DNA of 64,000 bases from Steromphala cineraria (taxonomy: Eukaryota; Mollusca; Gastropoda; Trochida; Trochidae): contig OU744724.1 of the NCBI GenBank assembly GCA_916613615.1, positions 20,012,171-20,076,170 of the forward strand, given 5' to 3'. Made by a program: the position numbers and the translations under genes. Below the pieces are notes generated by a model. That model was not told where the DNA came from. It searched no databases and saw only the letters and a list, made by a program, of their open reading frames with translations. This document shows positions 37,254 to 46,700 of this stretch, piece by piece. How positions within the stretch are numbered: the first letter of the stretch is position 1; each line of letters starts with the position of its first letter.

Positions 37254-37360
37254 AATTCTAACCTTCTCAAAGCAAAACATTGTGGTGACTTTCTTACATG
37301 GGTTTTGGATATCTGAGTGAGGGGAGACAACTCTAATCATTCTACTCCGATGACAGCAAG

Positions 37361-37477
37361 ATGGAGGAACAACTCGCGGCTTATCGGGCTCGGAAAGCCC
37401 AAGAAAGAAAGACAGAACATTCTTTGTTATCAAAAGCGACAACATTGGTAGCTGGTGTCGTCAGATCACGGAAACAG
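37361..37477 (+). CDS. SAYSD1: SAYSD1 coding exon 1
   Basis: Codons 1-39 of the SAYSVFN motif protein. The exon starts MEEQLAAYRARKAQERK, close to the N-terminus of animal SAYSD1, and is basic and Arg/Lys-rich. It ends CAG|GTAGAT, a usable splice donor, in phase 0, and the next coding exon at 39211 also starts in phase 0. The ATG context is GCAAGATGG. MITE copy G ends about 105 bp upstream, so the promoter is compact or includes MITE sequence. The minus-strand frames over this region are shadows. Confidence 0.9.
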
Positions 37478-39573
37478 GTAGATATGTCTTGACATAGTAT
37501 AGTTAGGCTAGCAAGACTTTTGTGACTACGTGGTTTAGTTTTAAACTGCTTCTTACAGCGCAGTTCCAACAAGCGCTGCTTGGAGTTCCATTCTACCTTG
37601 TCACTAAATCTATGACGTGTCTTTATTTCTAAAGCAGGTAGAAGCCAGAATTGAGTGCTAAGGGTTTTATTTTATTGAAAATATTTTTATCAACCTATTT
37701 CCCTTACAACTGCTTAAAATTACATCATTATGTTGTTGATCAAGATATATTAGAGAAATATAGAGAAATGTCACACTACAATAACAGGTAAAAAGCCAAT
37801 TACAAGCCAATATAAGATTCACATTGTTATCAATTTTAAAATAACGTTGAATTTAAATAATTGGACTTTAAATTTGTGTTGATGTCAAAATCAACTGTCT
37901 TTGATACTATAAATTGTGTGCAGATTTTAGGGCGGTGTTTGGAAATTTCTTTGATCAAGGTTCCAAACTATAATGAATCTAATTTTCACTTGAAGTCATA
38001 TGCCAGCCTGCTGTGAATCCTTCAGAGTTCAGTTAATACATTAACAACATTAAATATACAGTGTGTCAGGCAGTTCCGGATCACTAAGGAATCATCGGCT
38101 GCATGCGCCTACCCAGAAAGATATTTTAATAGTCTTAGTGCATTTCCTTTTCAAACCATGTTTCATGCAACTCGACACGGAATTAGAATTAAATACAACC
38201 CTGATTAGATTAAGAAAAATTACGAAAGAAACAAGCCGTCATTACAGCAGTTCCGAATCAGTTCCGGGTATTCCGGATCACGTGACTAACGGGGCCGTGA
38301 TAAGCTGTCGATGCACCTTTTTTAGCAAGGAGGTTTTTTTTTCAAATAAAAACGTATCTTATTTATGACAGATGAGCAAAAAATATTATCGATTATGCCT
38401 AGTTAAAAAATTATGAACACATCAGTCCATAACAACAAAGATTGAGATTTTCGATTTATCACTTGAGCGCGAACTGCGCATATAATTTTTACAAATCATG
38501 AATCAAGGTACAAACAAGGCTAACATATTTTCTTTGTTAATGCAAAGGTTTGATAAGCTCATTACCTCTATTATGTATGATTACCTAAGAAATTGACACA
38601 ACTTAGCAAGTTGGTCGTTTCGAGATTGCCCCCATATTCAGGTGATCCGGAACTACCCGAATGACGTCGACACGAACATTGTTTATTTCTAAAATAGTAA
38701 TCTTCATTTTAGAATTCTCTCCCCTGATAGTTATAGTTAAAACATGCATGTATGTTGTGGAATATCATTAATTTGCATTTTGCTTCTATTGATATTTGAG
38801 ACGGTCCGTCCAAAATAACATATGCTTTTCTGAAGCGCCGGTGGAGGTTTATCACAATGATAGGTGTCCTCTTTTTCATTTGCAAACAGAAAAAATTAAA
38901 ATAATAATGTATCATAAAAGAACACTGTCAGAGCTTTAAAATGATACATAAATGAAGTAAATCCATTGAGAACTATGAATTCTAGCTGCAAATGTACGTG
39001 CAAGTGATCCGGAATACCCGTGATCCGGAATACCCTTACGCACTGTACCAGTACTTTTTGATATTAACTAAAGAGTCTTTGTTACAAAAAAGTATCTAGT
39101 TAATGTTTACAAACTGATATTGTATTTATATGTTCTATGACGCCGCTAATGGCTGAAATATTGCCTAAGCAGCGTAAAACAATAACTCACTCACTATATG
39201 TTGTATGTAGGAAGGAGAATCTGAGGAGAAATCAACCAGCGGCGGAGCAGAGAAAGCGGCTGGCCCAGTAACAATATCTAGCGAGGGAGAGATAATAACT
39301 GAGAAGCAACCTTTCTTTACTACAGAAACCCTGCTCAAGATTGTTCTGTGGTTTTTGCTCTGGGGTGTGTTTGTAGAGGTCGGGTTCGGAGCTGTGTACT
39401 TTGTTGTCTCCCTTCTCATCATCCTCTATCGGAACACTCGGACTGGACCGAAGCGTGACGGAAAGCTCAGTGCCTACTCTGTCTTCAATCCAAACTGCGA
39501 AAGGATTGATGGGACATTCACAGCAGAACAGTTTGAGAAGGAACTGCGTCATGGTGCTGGAGCAGTACATTAA
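37361..39573 (+). CDS. SAYSD1: SAYSD1, SAYSVFN motif ER protein (whole coding span)
   Basis: Two coding exons, 37361-37477 and 39211-39573, joined in phase 0 to give 159 residues (family members are roughly 180). Order: a basic N-terminal helix, an acidic/Ser-rich linker, a hydrophobic segment of about 30 residues (LLKIVLWFLLWGVFVEVGFG and onward), and the signature SAYSVFNPNCERIDGTFTAE near the C-terminus. In animals SAYSD1 is an ER membrane protein reported to recognise UFMylated ribosomes at clogged translocons and help clear the stalled product. The 1.7-kb intron contains a Tc1-like element (38059-39045) and a SINE-tail micro-element next to the acceptor. The gene is convergent with COG2. 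Confidence 0.93.
38059..39045. mobile_element. Tc1/mariner-type non-autonomous element
   Basis: Left end CAGTGTGTCAGGCAGTTCCG then GATCAC; right end GTGATCCGGAATACCCTTAC then GCACTG. These are inverted repeats over about 26 bp (21 matches). TA lies immediately outside each end (38057-38058 and 39046-39047), the Tc1/mariner target duplication. Sub-terminal and internal copies of GATCCGGAA / TTCCGGATC recur near 38265, 38640 and 39007. No transposase-like frame is present. Confidence 0.75.
39140..39194 (+). mobile_element. 55-bp SINE-tail micro-element, copy 3
   Basis: CGCCGCTAATGGCTGAAATA, then TTGCCTAAGCAGCG, ending AACTCACTCAC. It is flanked by TATATGTTCTATG (39127-39139) and TATATGTTGTATG (39195-39207), a 13-bp duplication with one mismatch. 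The right duplication abuts the TAG of the SAYSD1 exon 2 acceptor (39208-39210). Same 55-bp length and same 5' boundary as the copy at 3610-3664. Confidence 0.75.
39211..39573 (+). CDS. SAYSD1: SAYSD1 coding exon 2
   Basis: Codons 40-159 plus stop. Starts GAA right after TATGTAG and ends TAA at 39571-39573. It encodes a Glu/Ser-rich linker, the hydrophobic membrane segment, a short basic stretch (YRNTRTGPKRDGK) and the family signature SAYSVFN. The two large minus-strand frames here (39165-39422, 39232-39642) are shadows of this exon. Confidence 0.93.
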   Translation, partial: EGESEEKSTSGGAEKAAGPVTISSEGEIITEKQPFFTTETLLKIVLWFLLWGVFVEVGFGAVYFVVSLLIILYRNTRTGPKRDGKLSAYSVFNPNCERIDGTFTAEQFEKELRHGAGAVH

Positions 39574-40190
39574 AAAGATATCGATGGCGGATCTAGGAAT
39601 TTTGAAAGATGAGGATTCACCTATATTAAAAGGGGGTTTCACCCTTGGAATTAACCCTTTTCACTTCCTAAGGGGGGATGGGGTTGTACATGTTAGACCC
39701 CACCAACCTCCCCCTGCCCTTTGGGAATGATGTTTTATAACATACAGCTGAATGCTAATTTAAAACAGAAAATGTATTTATTAAGTGAATATATGTTGAT
39801 TTTATTAAATACTTTAATTTTTATAGTGGATGTGCATTTCATGATCCTATCAATGTTTAAGGTGTCAAAACAGCTGTTTTTTAAATATTGAAATGATGAG
39901 GTCAATGGGGGTGTCTTTTTTCACCCATTGAAATATATAAAACATCCTTAAAATTCTCCACGGTCTCTTGTTATTCAGTGGATAACAAAATATAGACATT
40001 GTTACTTTTTTATTCCAAATTTACATTTCTAAACTTAAATTAGGTCATGTCGCTAAAAGAATGAAGTCTCCACTATAATAATAACAAAATGCTTTGCAAC
40101 ACTTGCTTTCAATATTGTAATCCTCCCTAATAAGCACTTCAAATTAAAAGATGAAGGGCACTAGACCTTAACTCCCTGCTACATTTCAGT

Positions 40191-40215
40191 TTAAAGGGGC
40201 AGTAGCAATTATTTA
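40191..40215 (+). mobile_element. MITE family 1 end fragment
   Basis: TTAAAGGGGCAGTAGCA, one terminus of MITE family 1, with no matching interior or opposite end nearby. It is a truncated remnant in the probable SAYSD1 3' UTR. Confidence 0.55.
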
Positions 40216-40542
40216 TAAGATTGGTTAGCCAAGTACCGGTAAATGTATGGACATATGACCTATGGGGCTGCAGTCAATCCTAGTGGAGAGGACCTATTGA
40301 AATAACAAGTTTGATTCTTGATAGTTACTATTTAAAACTTTTATTCCTCAGAACTGTGCTGATTTAAATCAGACTGATTAAGCCCCCAAATAGTTTGAGG
40401 TGTTTGTGGCAATATTTGTTGGTTTTGGGTTTTTTCATGCCTAAATCATATTTGAGATTTGATGGTTTTATTGTCTTGCTATGGGAAGCCCATGGCATAC
40501 TGTGTTACTAATGTGATATACCGTTTATTTTTGTACATAATG

Positions 40543-40548
40543 AATAAA
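40543..40548 (+). terminator. polyadenylation signal AATAAA (SAYSD1)
   Basis: ATGAATAAAGTTTATC about 970 bp after the SAYSD1 stop, on the same strand. It would define a ~1-kb 3' UTR containing the MITE end fragment at 40191. Confidence 0.5.
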
Positions 40549-41209
40549 GTTTATCTTTCATGTGTTTTTTCACAATGTTCAAGAATATATCTTGTTGGAA
40601 AAGTCTGAAACTCAAAACAGAGAATTGCATTGCAAGTGTTTTTCCATGGTATTTTATTATGAAGCAAAAGTTTGCAATTGATCAGCATGTCCACAGTGAT
40701 ATGTCTCAATGAACATATTTTCAAACCATTACATATTTTGAATCTTTTGCTTTCTTATACCTTTTGCAATCAGGTCTGATTACTTTTCATTAAAGACAAA
40801 AGCATAAATGTAAAGTGATTAATGTGGTTTCATACCCAATCCATGCAATCTGATGGTTTTAGCAGCACATGCATTCTTGATTTGAGTAAAGACGTAAAAT
40901 CTTTACCTCAATTGTCAGTAGTTCTGGTTAGTACAACAAAAGATTACAACAATAACTCGTGTGTTTCATGCATCAGTTTCATGGAAGCATCAGAGCATGG
41001 AACAAACTTTGCCCTTGGCAAGGAAGACTTGTATGGCTGCCCCATCAGGGATTGGTAGGTGGTCTTTATTACTTGCACAAGTTGCGAGGCAAAGAGGAAA
41101 ATATCGGATCTCTCCAACCAGAATATGATTCAGTCAATGGGATGAGGGCGAACATACATTGTCACTAATGGTCGTCGCAAAAGATGATTGTTTGGTAACC
41201 TTCACTTTT
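40549..41209. other. non-coding block downstream of SAYSD1
   Basis: A 78-codon frame (40822-41058) has no recognised domain. Nothing else seen. Confidence 0.4.
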
Positions 41210-41474
41210 AGTCTAAGTAAACTTGGCCTCAAATTATCCGTTTCACTCCTATACTGAGTCTAGAAAAGCCTAGTAGAGGGTTGCGTCACCTGACCTTTCT
41301 GCATCCCATGACCCTTCAACGTTATACCCCATGACCCCGGCAGACTATTGTGGCTTGGTAAGCTGAGTTCTGATTGGTCAATTCGATACTCAGGCTGAGG
41401 CGACCCTCTACAAGGCTTTTCTAGACTCAGTATAGGAGTGAAACGGATAATATAGAGGCTAGGTTTAATTAGAC
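41210..41474. mobile_element. inverted-repeat family 2, complete copy
   Basis: 265 bp. Left arm: AGTCTAAGTAAACTTGGCCT, ATTATCCGTTTCACTCCTAT, ACTGAGTCTAGAAAAGCC, TAGTAGAGGGT. Right arm: ACCCTCTACAAGGCTTTTCT and onward, the reverse complement, ending AGGTTTAATTAGACT. The arms are about 85 bp. The centre contains CTGATTGGTCAATTCGAT. No real ORF; the 77-codon minus-strand frame runs across the palindrome. Confidence 0.85.
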
Positions 41475-41637
41475 TGCCTTGACTTTTTGACACATGTTCT
41501 ATCCTCTGACAAGTCTCTAATTTCTCTGGTTATCATCAATGCTTCTTTATCTTTGTCTTATATCCCTCAATACTACATGTATATGGCTGTTTTAAGCTAC
41601 AAATTTCTATGAGTTTTGTAGTAGTATATTTTGATCC

Positions 41638-41880
41638 AGTCTAAGTAAACCTAGCCTCAATATTATCCGTTTCACTCCTATACTGAGTCTAGAAAGGTCT
41701 AGTAGAGGGTCGCGTCAGCCGACCTTTCTGCAACCTATGACCCTCCAATGTTATACGTGCAAAGGCAGACTATTGTGGCTTGGTAAGCTGAGCTCTGATT
41801 GGTCAATTCGATGCGTGGGCTGACGCGACCCTCTACTAGGCCTTTCTAGACTCGGTATAGGATTGAAATGAATAATATTT
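41638..41880. mobile_element. inverted-repeat family 2, second copy
   Basis: Same structure as 41210-41474, about 160 bp downstream: left arm from AGTCTAAGTAAACCTAGCCT, right arm from GACGCGACCCTCTACTAGGC to GGTATAGGATTGAAATG. The right tip is lost. The centre again has CTGATTGGTCAATTCGATG. Confidence 0.82.
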
Positions 41881-42824
41881 TGATGATTTTGATCCTACTG
41901 GTGAAATACTTTGTATCTAGATACTTCATTAGTTGTCAATCTTCTATTCACAAACTCTTTTAAGAGCTCATTTGGTCAGAGCCACATGCTCTGAGGTAGA
42001 GCGCTAATTGCTTAACTTAATTCACCCGATATCAGCAGCTGTGAAGCATCCGGCATCCATATGTATTTGACATTTCATACATTCTCCAGAACTACAACAC
42101 CCTCAATTTTTCTAAAAAGATTTTTGGGAAATGCCTGCTTTGAGAGTGCAGAGGTGTTTGAAGAACAATCCAATTTTAAAAGTGAAAAGTTTACAGACTA
42201 CACCTGAGGCACATCAGACAACCTTTAAGGCCAGAGGAGCTAAAAAGTCGATCAGTGAGTCATGCTTGTTCGCTATATCCGGTGTTCGTTACTCACGTTT
42301 GGCAGCCATGCATAGAGCTTTTGACAGGACTTAAAAACTTGTTCGCTATATCCGATTGTTCGCTCTATCCGAGTTTGCTATATTCGTGTTCTACTGTACT
42401 TCACTCTCAAAGCTGAACCTTGAAACATAGGCGATAGTAGTTTGTAGTTTTGGTCCTGAAACCTCGCCAAACCTAGGTTTGTCAGACATTGTCTCAAAAA
42501 TCTTTAGTACAATGTAGTCTTCTCATCAGAAACAAGTTTGCACAGGAATCTCAAACTTTCAGATTATAATTTTTGTTACAGCCAATAAAATAACTCAAAT
42601 TGAGCATCATTGACACAGGCTAAACAAGTAATGTTATGATTTACGCAGCTTTGACTGGAAATCCTGGCAAGACAATCAGAATATGCGAATACAAAGTGCT
42701 GGTGTAGCAGGGTAAGAGAAACAAAACACATAAGCAAAATACCTTTAATTTTTATAAAAGGTTGATGACATGTTCCCACCTACTGCACAGCAGTAGCAAT
42801 TAATAAGTACCATTCAATATGACA
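41881..42824. other. non-coding block between SAYSD1 and COG2
   Basis: No gene recognised. Repeated 'GTTCGCTATATCCG' strings lie around 42270-42370, too few to call a repeat array. Confidence 0.4.
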
Positions 42825-43127
42825 TTAAAGGGATAGTAGCACGTTTTTATAAAAAAATAAGTAAAAAGTAATAACTATTAGTCTATGCCAAATATATCTT
42901 CCTCAGAGTGTCAAATCTTTTAACTCATTATGATTATCCATTGTCATAAAATATATTATCCAGTATGTGGCAAAATCTGCTGACGATTATTTTAGTCTGA
43001 TATTTGATCTAACATAGAACCTTCATTTCAGAATTACTTCTGACTTAAAAACATTTTGCATATGGGAACAATTTTATTTTATTTTTAATCACTTTATGTC
43101 CCTAAATATTTGCTACTGTCCCTTGAA
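42825..43127 (+). mobile_element. MITE family 1 relative, copy I (diverged)
   Basis: Left TTAAAGGGATAGTAGCACGT, right TTTGCTACTGTCCCTTGAA. The termini match family 1 but the ~300-bp interior is mostly different, so it is either an old copy or a sister family sharing termini. Confidence 0.65.
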
Positions 43128-43493
43128 TTGACAAGTTGATGAAGATAAATACATATTTCACCCAAGTTATGTACAAAGTTTTCATGGTTTACAACCTCTA
43201 TTTCCATACATAACATTTTCTCTTACGGTATTTTAACGGTTAGTTTTCTTTCAAGCACTTACATATATACTCTGCCATAAATTCTGGTAACATGTTGTGT
43301 GAAAAGATATTAACATTGAAATTAAACCCTGTGCTGGCAGACAACCTGCTCCATATAGTGAATTATTGTTAGGTTGTTATCAGTATTTGTGTAAACTGAA
43401 TTTCTGGCTCTACTGATCTTCTTAGATCATCTATACTTCTCATGCATAACTTACATTATTAACAGATAGCTTGGCATATTATTTTGAAGAGCT

Positions 43494-43499
43494 TTTATT
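43494..43499 (-). terminator. polyadenylation signal AATAAA (COG2)
   Basis: On the minus strand GGAAATAAAAG lies about 110 bp downstream of the COG2 stop codon at 43611, the best AATAAA in the expected place. Confidence 0.5.
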
Positions 43500-43610
43500 T
43501 CCTAAACTCCCATAGGATATTATTTTGATAATAAATAAAGAGAATGGACAGACAACAAATACCCTTGATTTCATATCCTTTAAATATTAACCCTCTACTG
43601 GCTAAAGTCT

Positions 43611-43709
43611 CTATAATGAGGATGTCATTGCTGCTTTAGCTTCCTGGGATAGTTCATTGAGCTTGTCCAATCCCTCAACCATAGATGGAGAGATCCCAAA
43701 AGATTGAAC
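43611..43709 (-). CDS. COG2: COG2 exon 18 (terminal coding)
   Basis: Codons 721-752 and TAG stop. Preceded by TTTTGGCCAG. Reads VQSFGISPSMVEGLDKLNEL and ends TSSL. Phase 0 start. Confidence 0.93.
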   Translation of the reverse strand, partial: VQSFGISPSMVEGLDKLNELSQEAKAAMTSSL

Positions 43710-46700
43710 CTGGCCAAAATAAAATACATCAAATATAAAATCATAGTCATGCTTTTTTTTTCCTAAAAGAAAAGTTATCAGACTTGACTGCTAAAGGTTT
43801 TAAGAGCATAGAATAAACAACCATAATCGAGTCTTATAGAGACAATAAAGGTATAAAAAAGTTTAAATTACACAGTAGTATAAATGATAATTCATTGGGC
43901 AGTTGAAGGAGTTTCAAAATCATTTCCTTCTTCTTAATTCCTTACAAAGATTCAACATACTATATCCTTTGATTTGTCAAGCAGGATAAAAGCTAATATA
44001 ACTACAATAATAAAGTGAATTTTATATACAAAACTGATTAGTAGACGCACTTCATTACTTAATATATTCATCCCTACAAGCCAGAAATCAAACTCAAAAA
44101 CATATTTGTTACTGATTTAATAAAGGTAAAAGGGTTAATCTCATTTAGCTCTAAATGCTAAATGCTTTTATTGAAACCATTCGCACTGTCCTTTATGTTC
44201 TTCCTCACCTTTCTTTCTCTACTTACTTCCGGTTAATTAATGACGTAACTTCCTGCTAATTAATGACGTCATGTTGTCATGACGATGCTGACGTCACTTT
44301 CTTTCTTCTTCCCGCTCAACCTTCTACTGCACGTAGCCATTTTGGTGTGAAATTCTTTTTTGGCGAATTTTGTTGCTTATTTGTCTTTCCATCACGTTTA
44401 TTGTACCTCTATTGTTTACCTCTATATTGTCTATATTCACACATAATGCCACCCAAACGTCAGGCCGCAAGGAAACATAAATGTATCGGAAAACAGAGAA
44501 GAACGGACGTGCAAGTAAATGAGTCAGGTGAGTTTGCTAGCCATTATGAATTTTCACGACCCCCTTCTACCGTAACTAATGTACATGTGGATTCATCCCT
44601 CTTGGTGCCGCCTCCAGCGGAAAATGTAAGTTCTCCTGCCGCCACATCCAGTAATGAACACGACATTCATGGAACATCGGCACATCAGCTTTCGTCGCAC
44701 TTTGGGGCGATTTTAGAAATTCTAAATAAATCTAATACTAACTCCAATCTTTCCAATTCAGTAGCTGAAATAACATCACCCTGTGTTCCCGCCAGAGTCG
44801 GTCAAATTACCGAGGTAAGCTCGCCGATTAACGGTGAGGGAATCCCGACTGACGTCACACCATCGAGCCCGCCGATTGGTCAACCTGTCACGGGGAATCC
44901 CCTGTCCTACACTGCCGACAACATTGGTGTCCACGTCAAACAGACCTTGAAAGAAAAGATCTGGAACGGCGAGTACGTGGATTTGGCAGTCCTGACCGAA
45001 AGGGGGGTGGATAACGAAGAAGATGAAGGTTTTCGGATGGTGACAGACAGCATGGGAAAAATCACGTTTAAGCGCGTACAGCACACGCACTCACGTAAGT
45101 CAATGGGTATTGGTGCTTGGACATCCGGTTTCCATGTTTACATGTCTGTTTACCTTGAAAAACATGTATCTTCTTCCACAGTACAGGGTATGCTTTCCTA
45201 CATCGAGACGGTAAGGAATGCTGCGTCAACCTTTGACGGATGGAGTATGTATGACAAGCAATTCCGTTGCAGGATGGCACGCGACCCGACCAGACAATGG
45301 GGCAGAATTGACGGCGAGTTGTGGTTGCAATACATGATCCCCCAGGCAAACCGCCCAAGGATCATGTCAGGTAATGGGGCTAGCACTCTCTCAGGGAATA
45401 ATTCTGCTAAAACTTTTCCAGCGCACGTTTGCTGGGATTTCAACAAGGGGACATGTATGAGGGTCTCATGCCGATATCCCCACAAGTGCGGAAAATGCGG
45501 GGGCTTGTCACACGGGGCCATCAACTGCTTTCGTAGCGACGGGGTCACCCGACCCCAGGCCTCCGCCACACAAAGCAAACGTCAGTTCGGACAAAAAGCC
45601 TTTGGGTCTGGCCCCAACACCGGTAAGATATGAAAAAATAAAGCCTTATCTCATGCAGTATGCAAACTTTGACGTTAATCATAATCATGCATTGTTGTTG
45701 TTATCTGGTTTCTTGTCAGGTTTCCGTTTGAAATACCAAGGTGAACGCTCATATCGATGGGCAGGGAATTTGAAGTCAGCAATCACAATTGAAGCCCAGC
45801 ACATTGTACAGCAAAAACTGGAGAAGGAGTTGAATATGGGGAGAATAGCAGGACCATTTAGTCAACCCCCCTTTGAGAACATTCAAGTATCTCCGATTGG
45901 ACTGGTCCCGAAAAAACAAGAATCTACAATCTCGCCAAATCAAATGCAGAGATCATCAGAGGATTTCAGGCTTATTCACCACTTATCTTTCCCACAGGGT
46001 GACTCCATTAATGATCATATCTCTCCCCTGGACACAACTGTCAGTTATGCTCGATTTGACCAAGCAGTAAAAATGGCACAGAATTTGGGCCCAAATGCTT
46101 TACTGGCAAAGTTTGACATTAAATCAGCCTTCCGTATCATTCCAGTACACCCTGCAGATTTTGAATTACTTGGTATTTATTTCCAGGGCAGTTATTTCTT
46201 TGATAAATGTTTGCCATTTGGCTGTTCTATTTCATGTTCAATATTTGAAATGTTTAGTTCTTTTTTGCAGTGGTGTCTACTGCAAAAGACGACCAATAAA
46301 GAGATAATGCACTACTTAGATGACTTCCTGACTGGAGGCCGGTCAGGTACTGAGGAATGCCACAACAACCTGACAGCATGTTTGCAGTTGATGGATGAGT
46401 TTGGTGTACCAGTCGCTCCAGAAAAGACAGTGCAACCTTCAACATGCATAAAGTTCCTCGGTCTAGTTATTGACACGGCAGTGGGGGAAGTGAGAATTCC
46501 CCAAGTCAAAATCCAGGAAGTAACGACACAGGTGACACAATTACTTTCGCTGGAGGCAAAGAAGGTGACAAAGCGTGAATTACAGTCATTAGTAGGTAAA
46601 TTGAATTTCATTTGCAGGGCAATCCCCATGGGGAGGGCATTTTGTCGTCGACTGATCAACCAATTCAGCGTGGTCAAAGCACAACATCATCGCATCCGTC

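Larger units (their letters stand above)
37478..39210 (+). other. SAYSD1: SAYSD1 intron 1
   Basis: GT-AG intron. It contains a 987-bp Tc1/mariner-like non-autonomous element and a 55-bp SINE-tail micro-element whose right target duplication ends 3 bp before the exon. No extra coding exon is needed, because exons 1 and 2 join in frame. Confidence 0.85.

Noticed and set aside
39232..39642. 136-codon minus-strand ORF
   Set aside because: Shadow of SAYSD1 exon 2, whose SAYSVFN signature fixes the coding strand.
41629..41895. TTTTGATCC on both sides of the second family 2 element as a 9-bp target duplication
   Set aside because: The right tip of the element is lost and the right copy lies several bases beyond the last recognisable element base, so it may be chance.
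45068..45578. Minus-strand ORFs inside the Ngaro element
   Set aside because: Antisense shadows of ORF1 with no recognisable motif.
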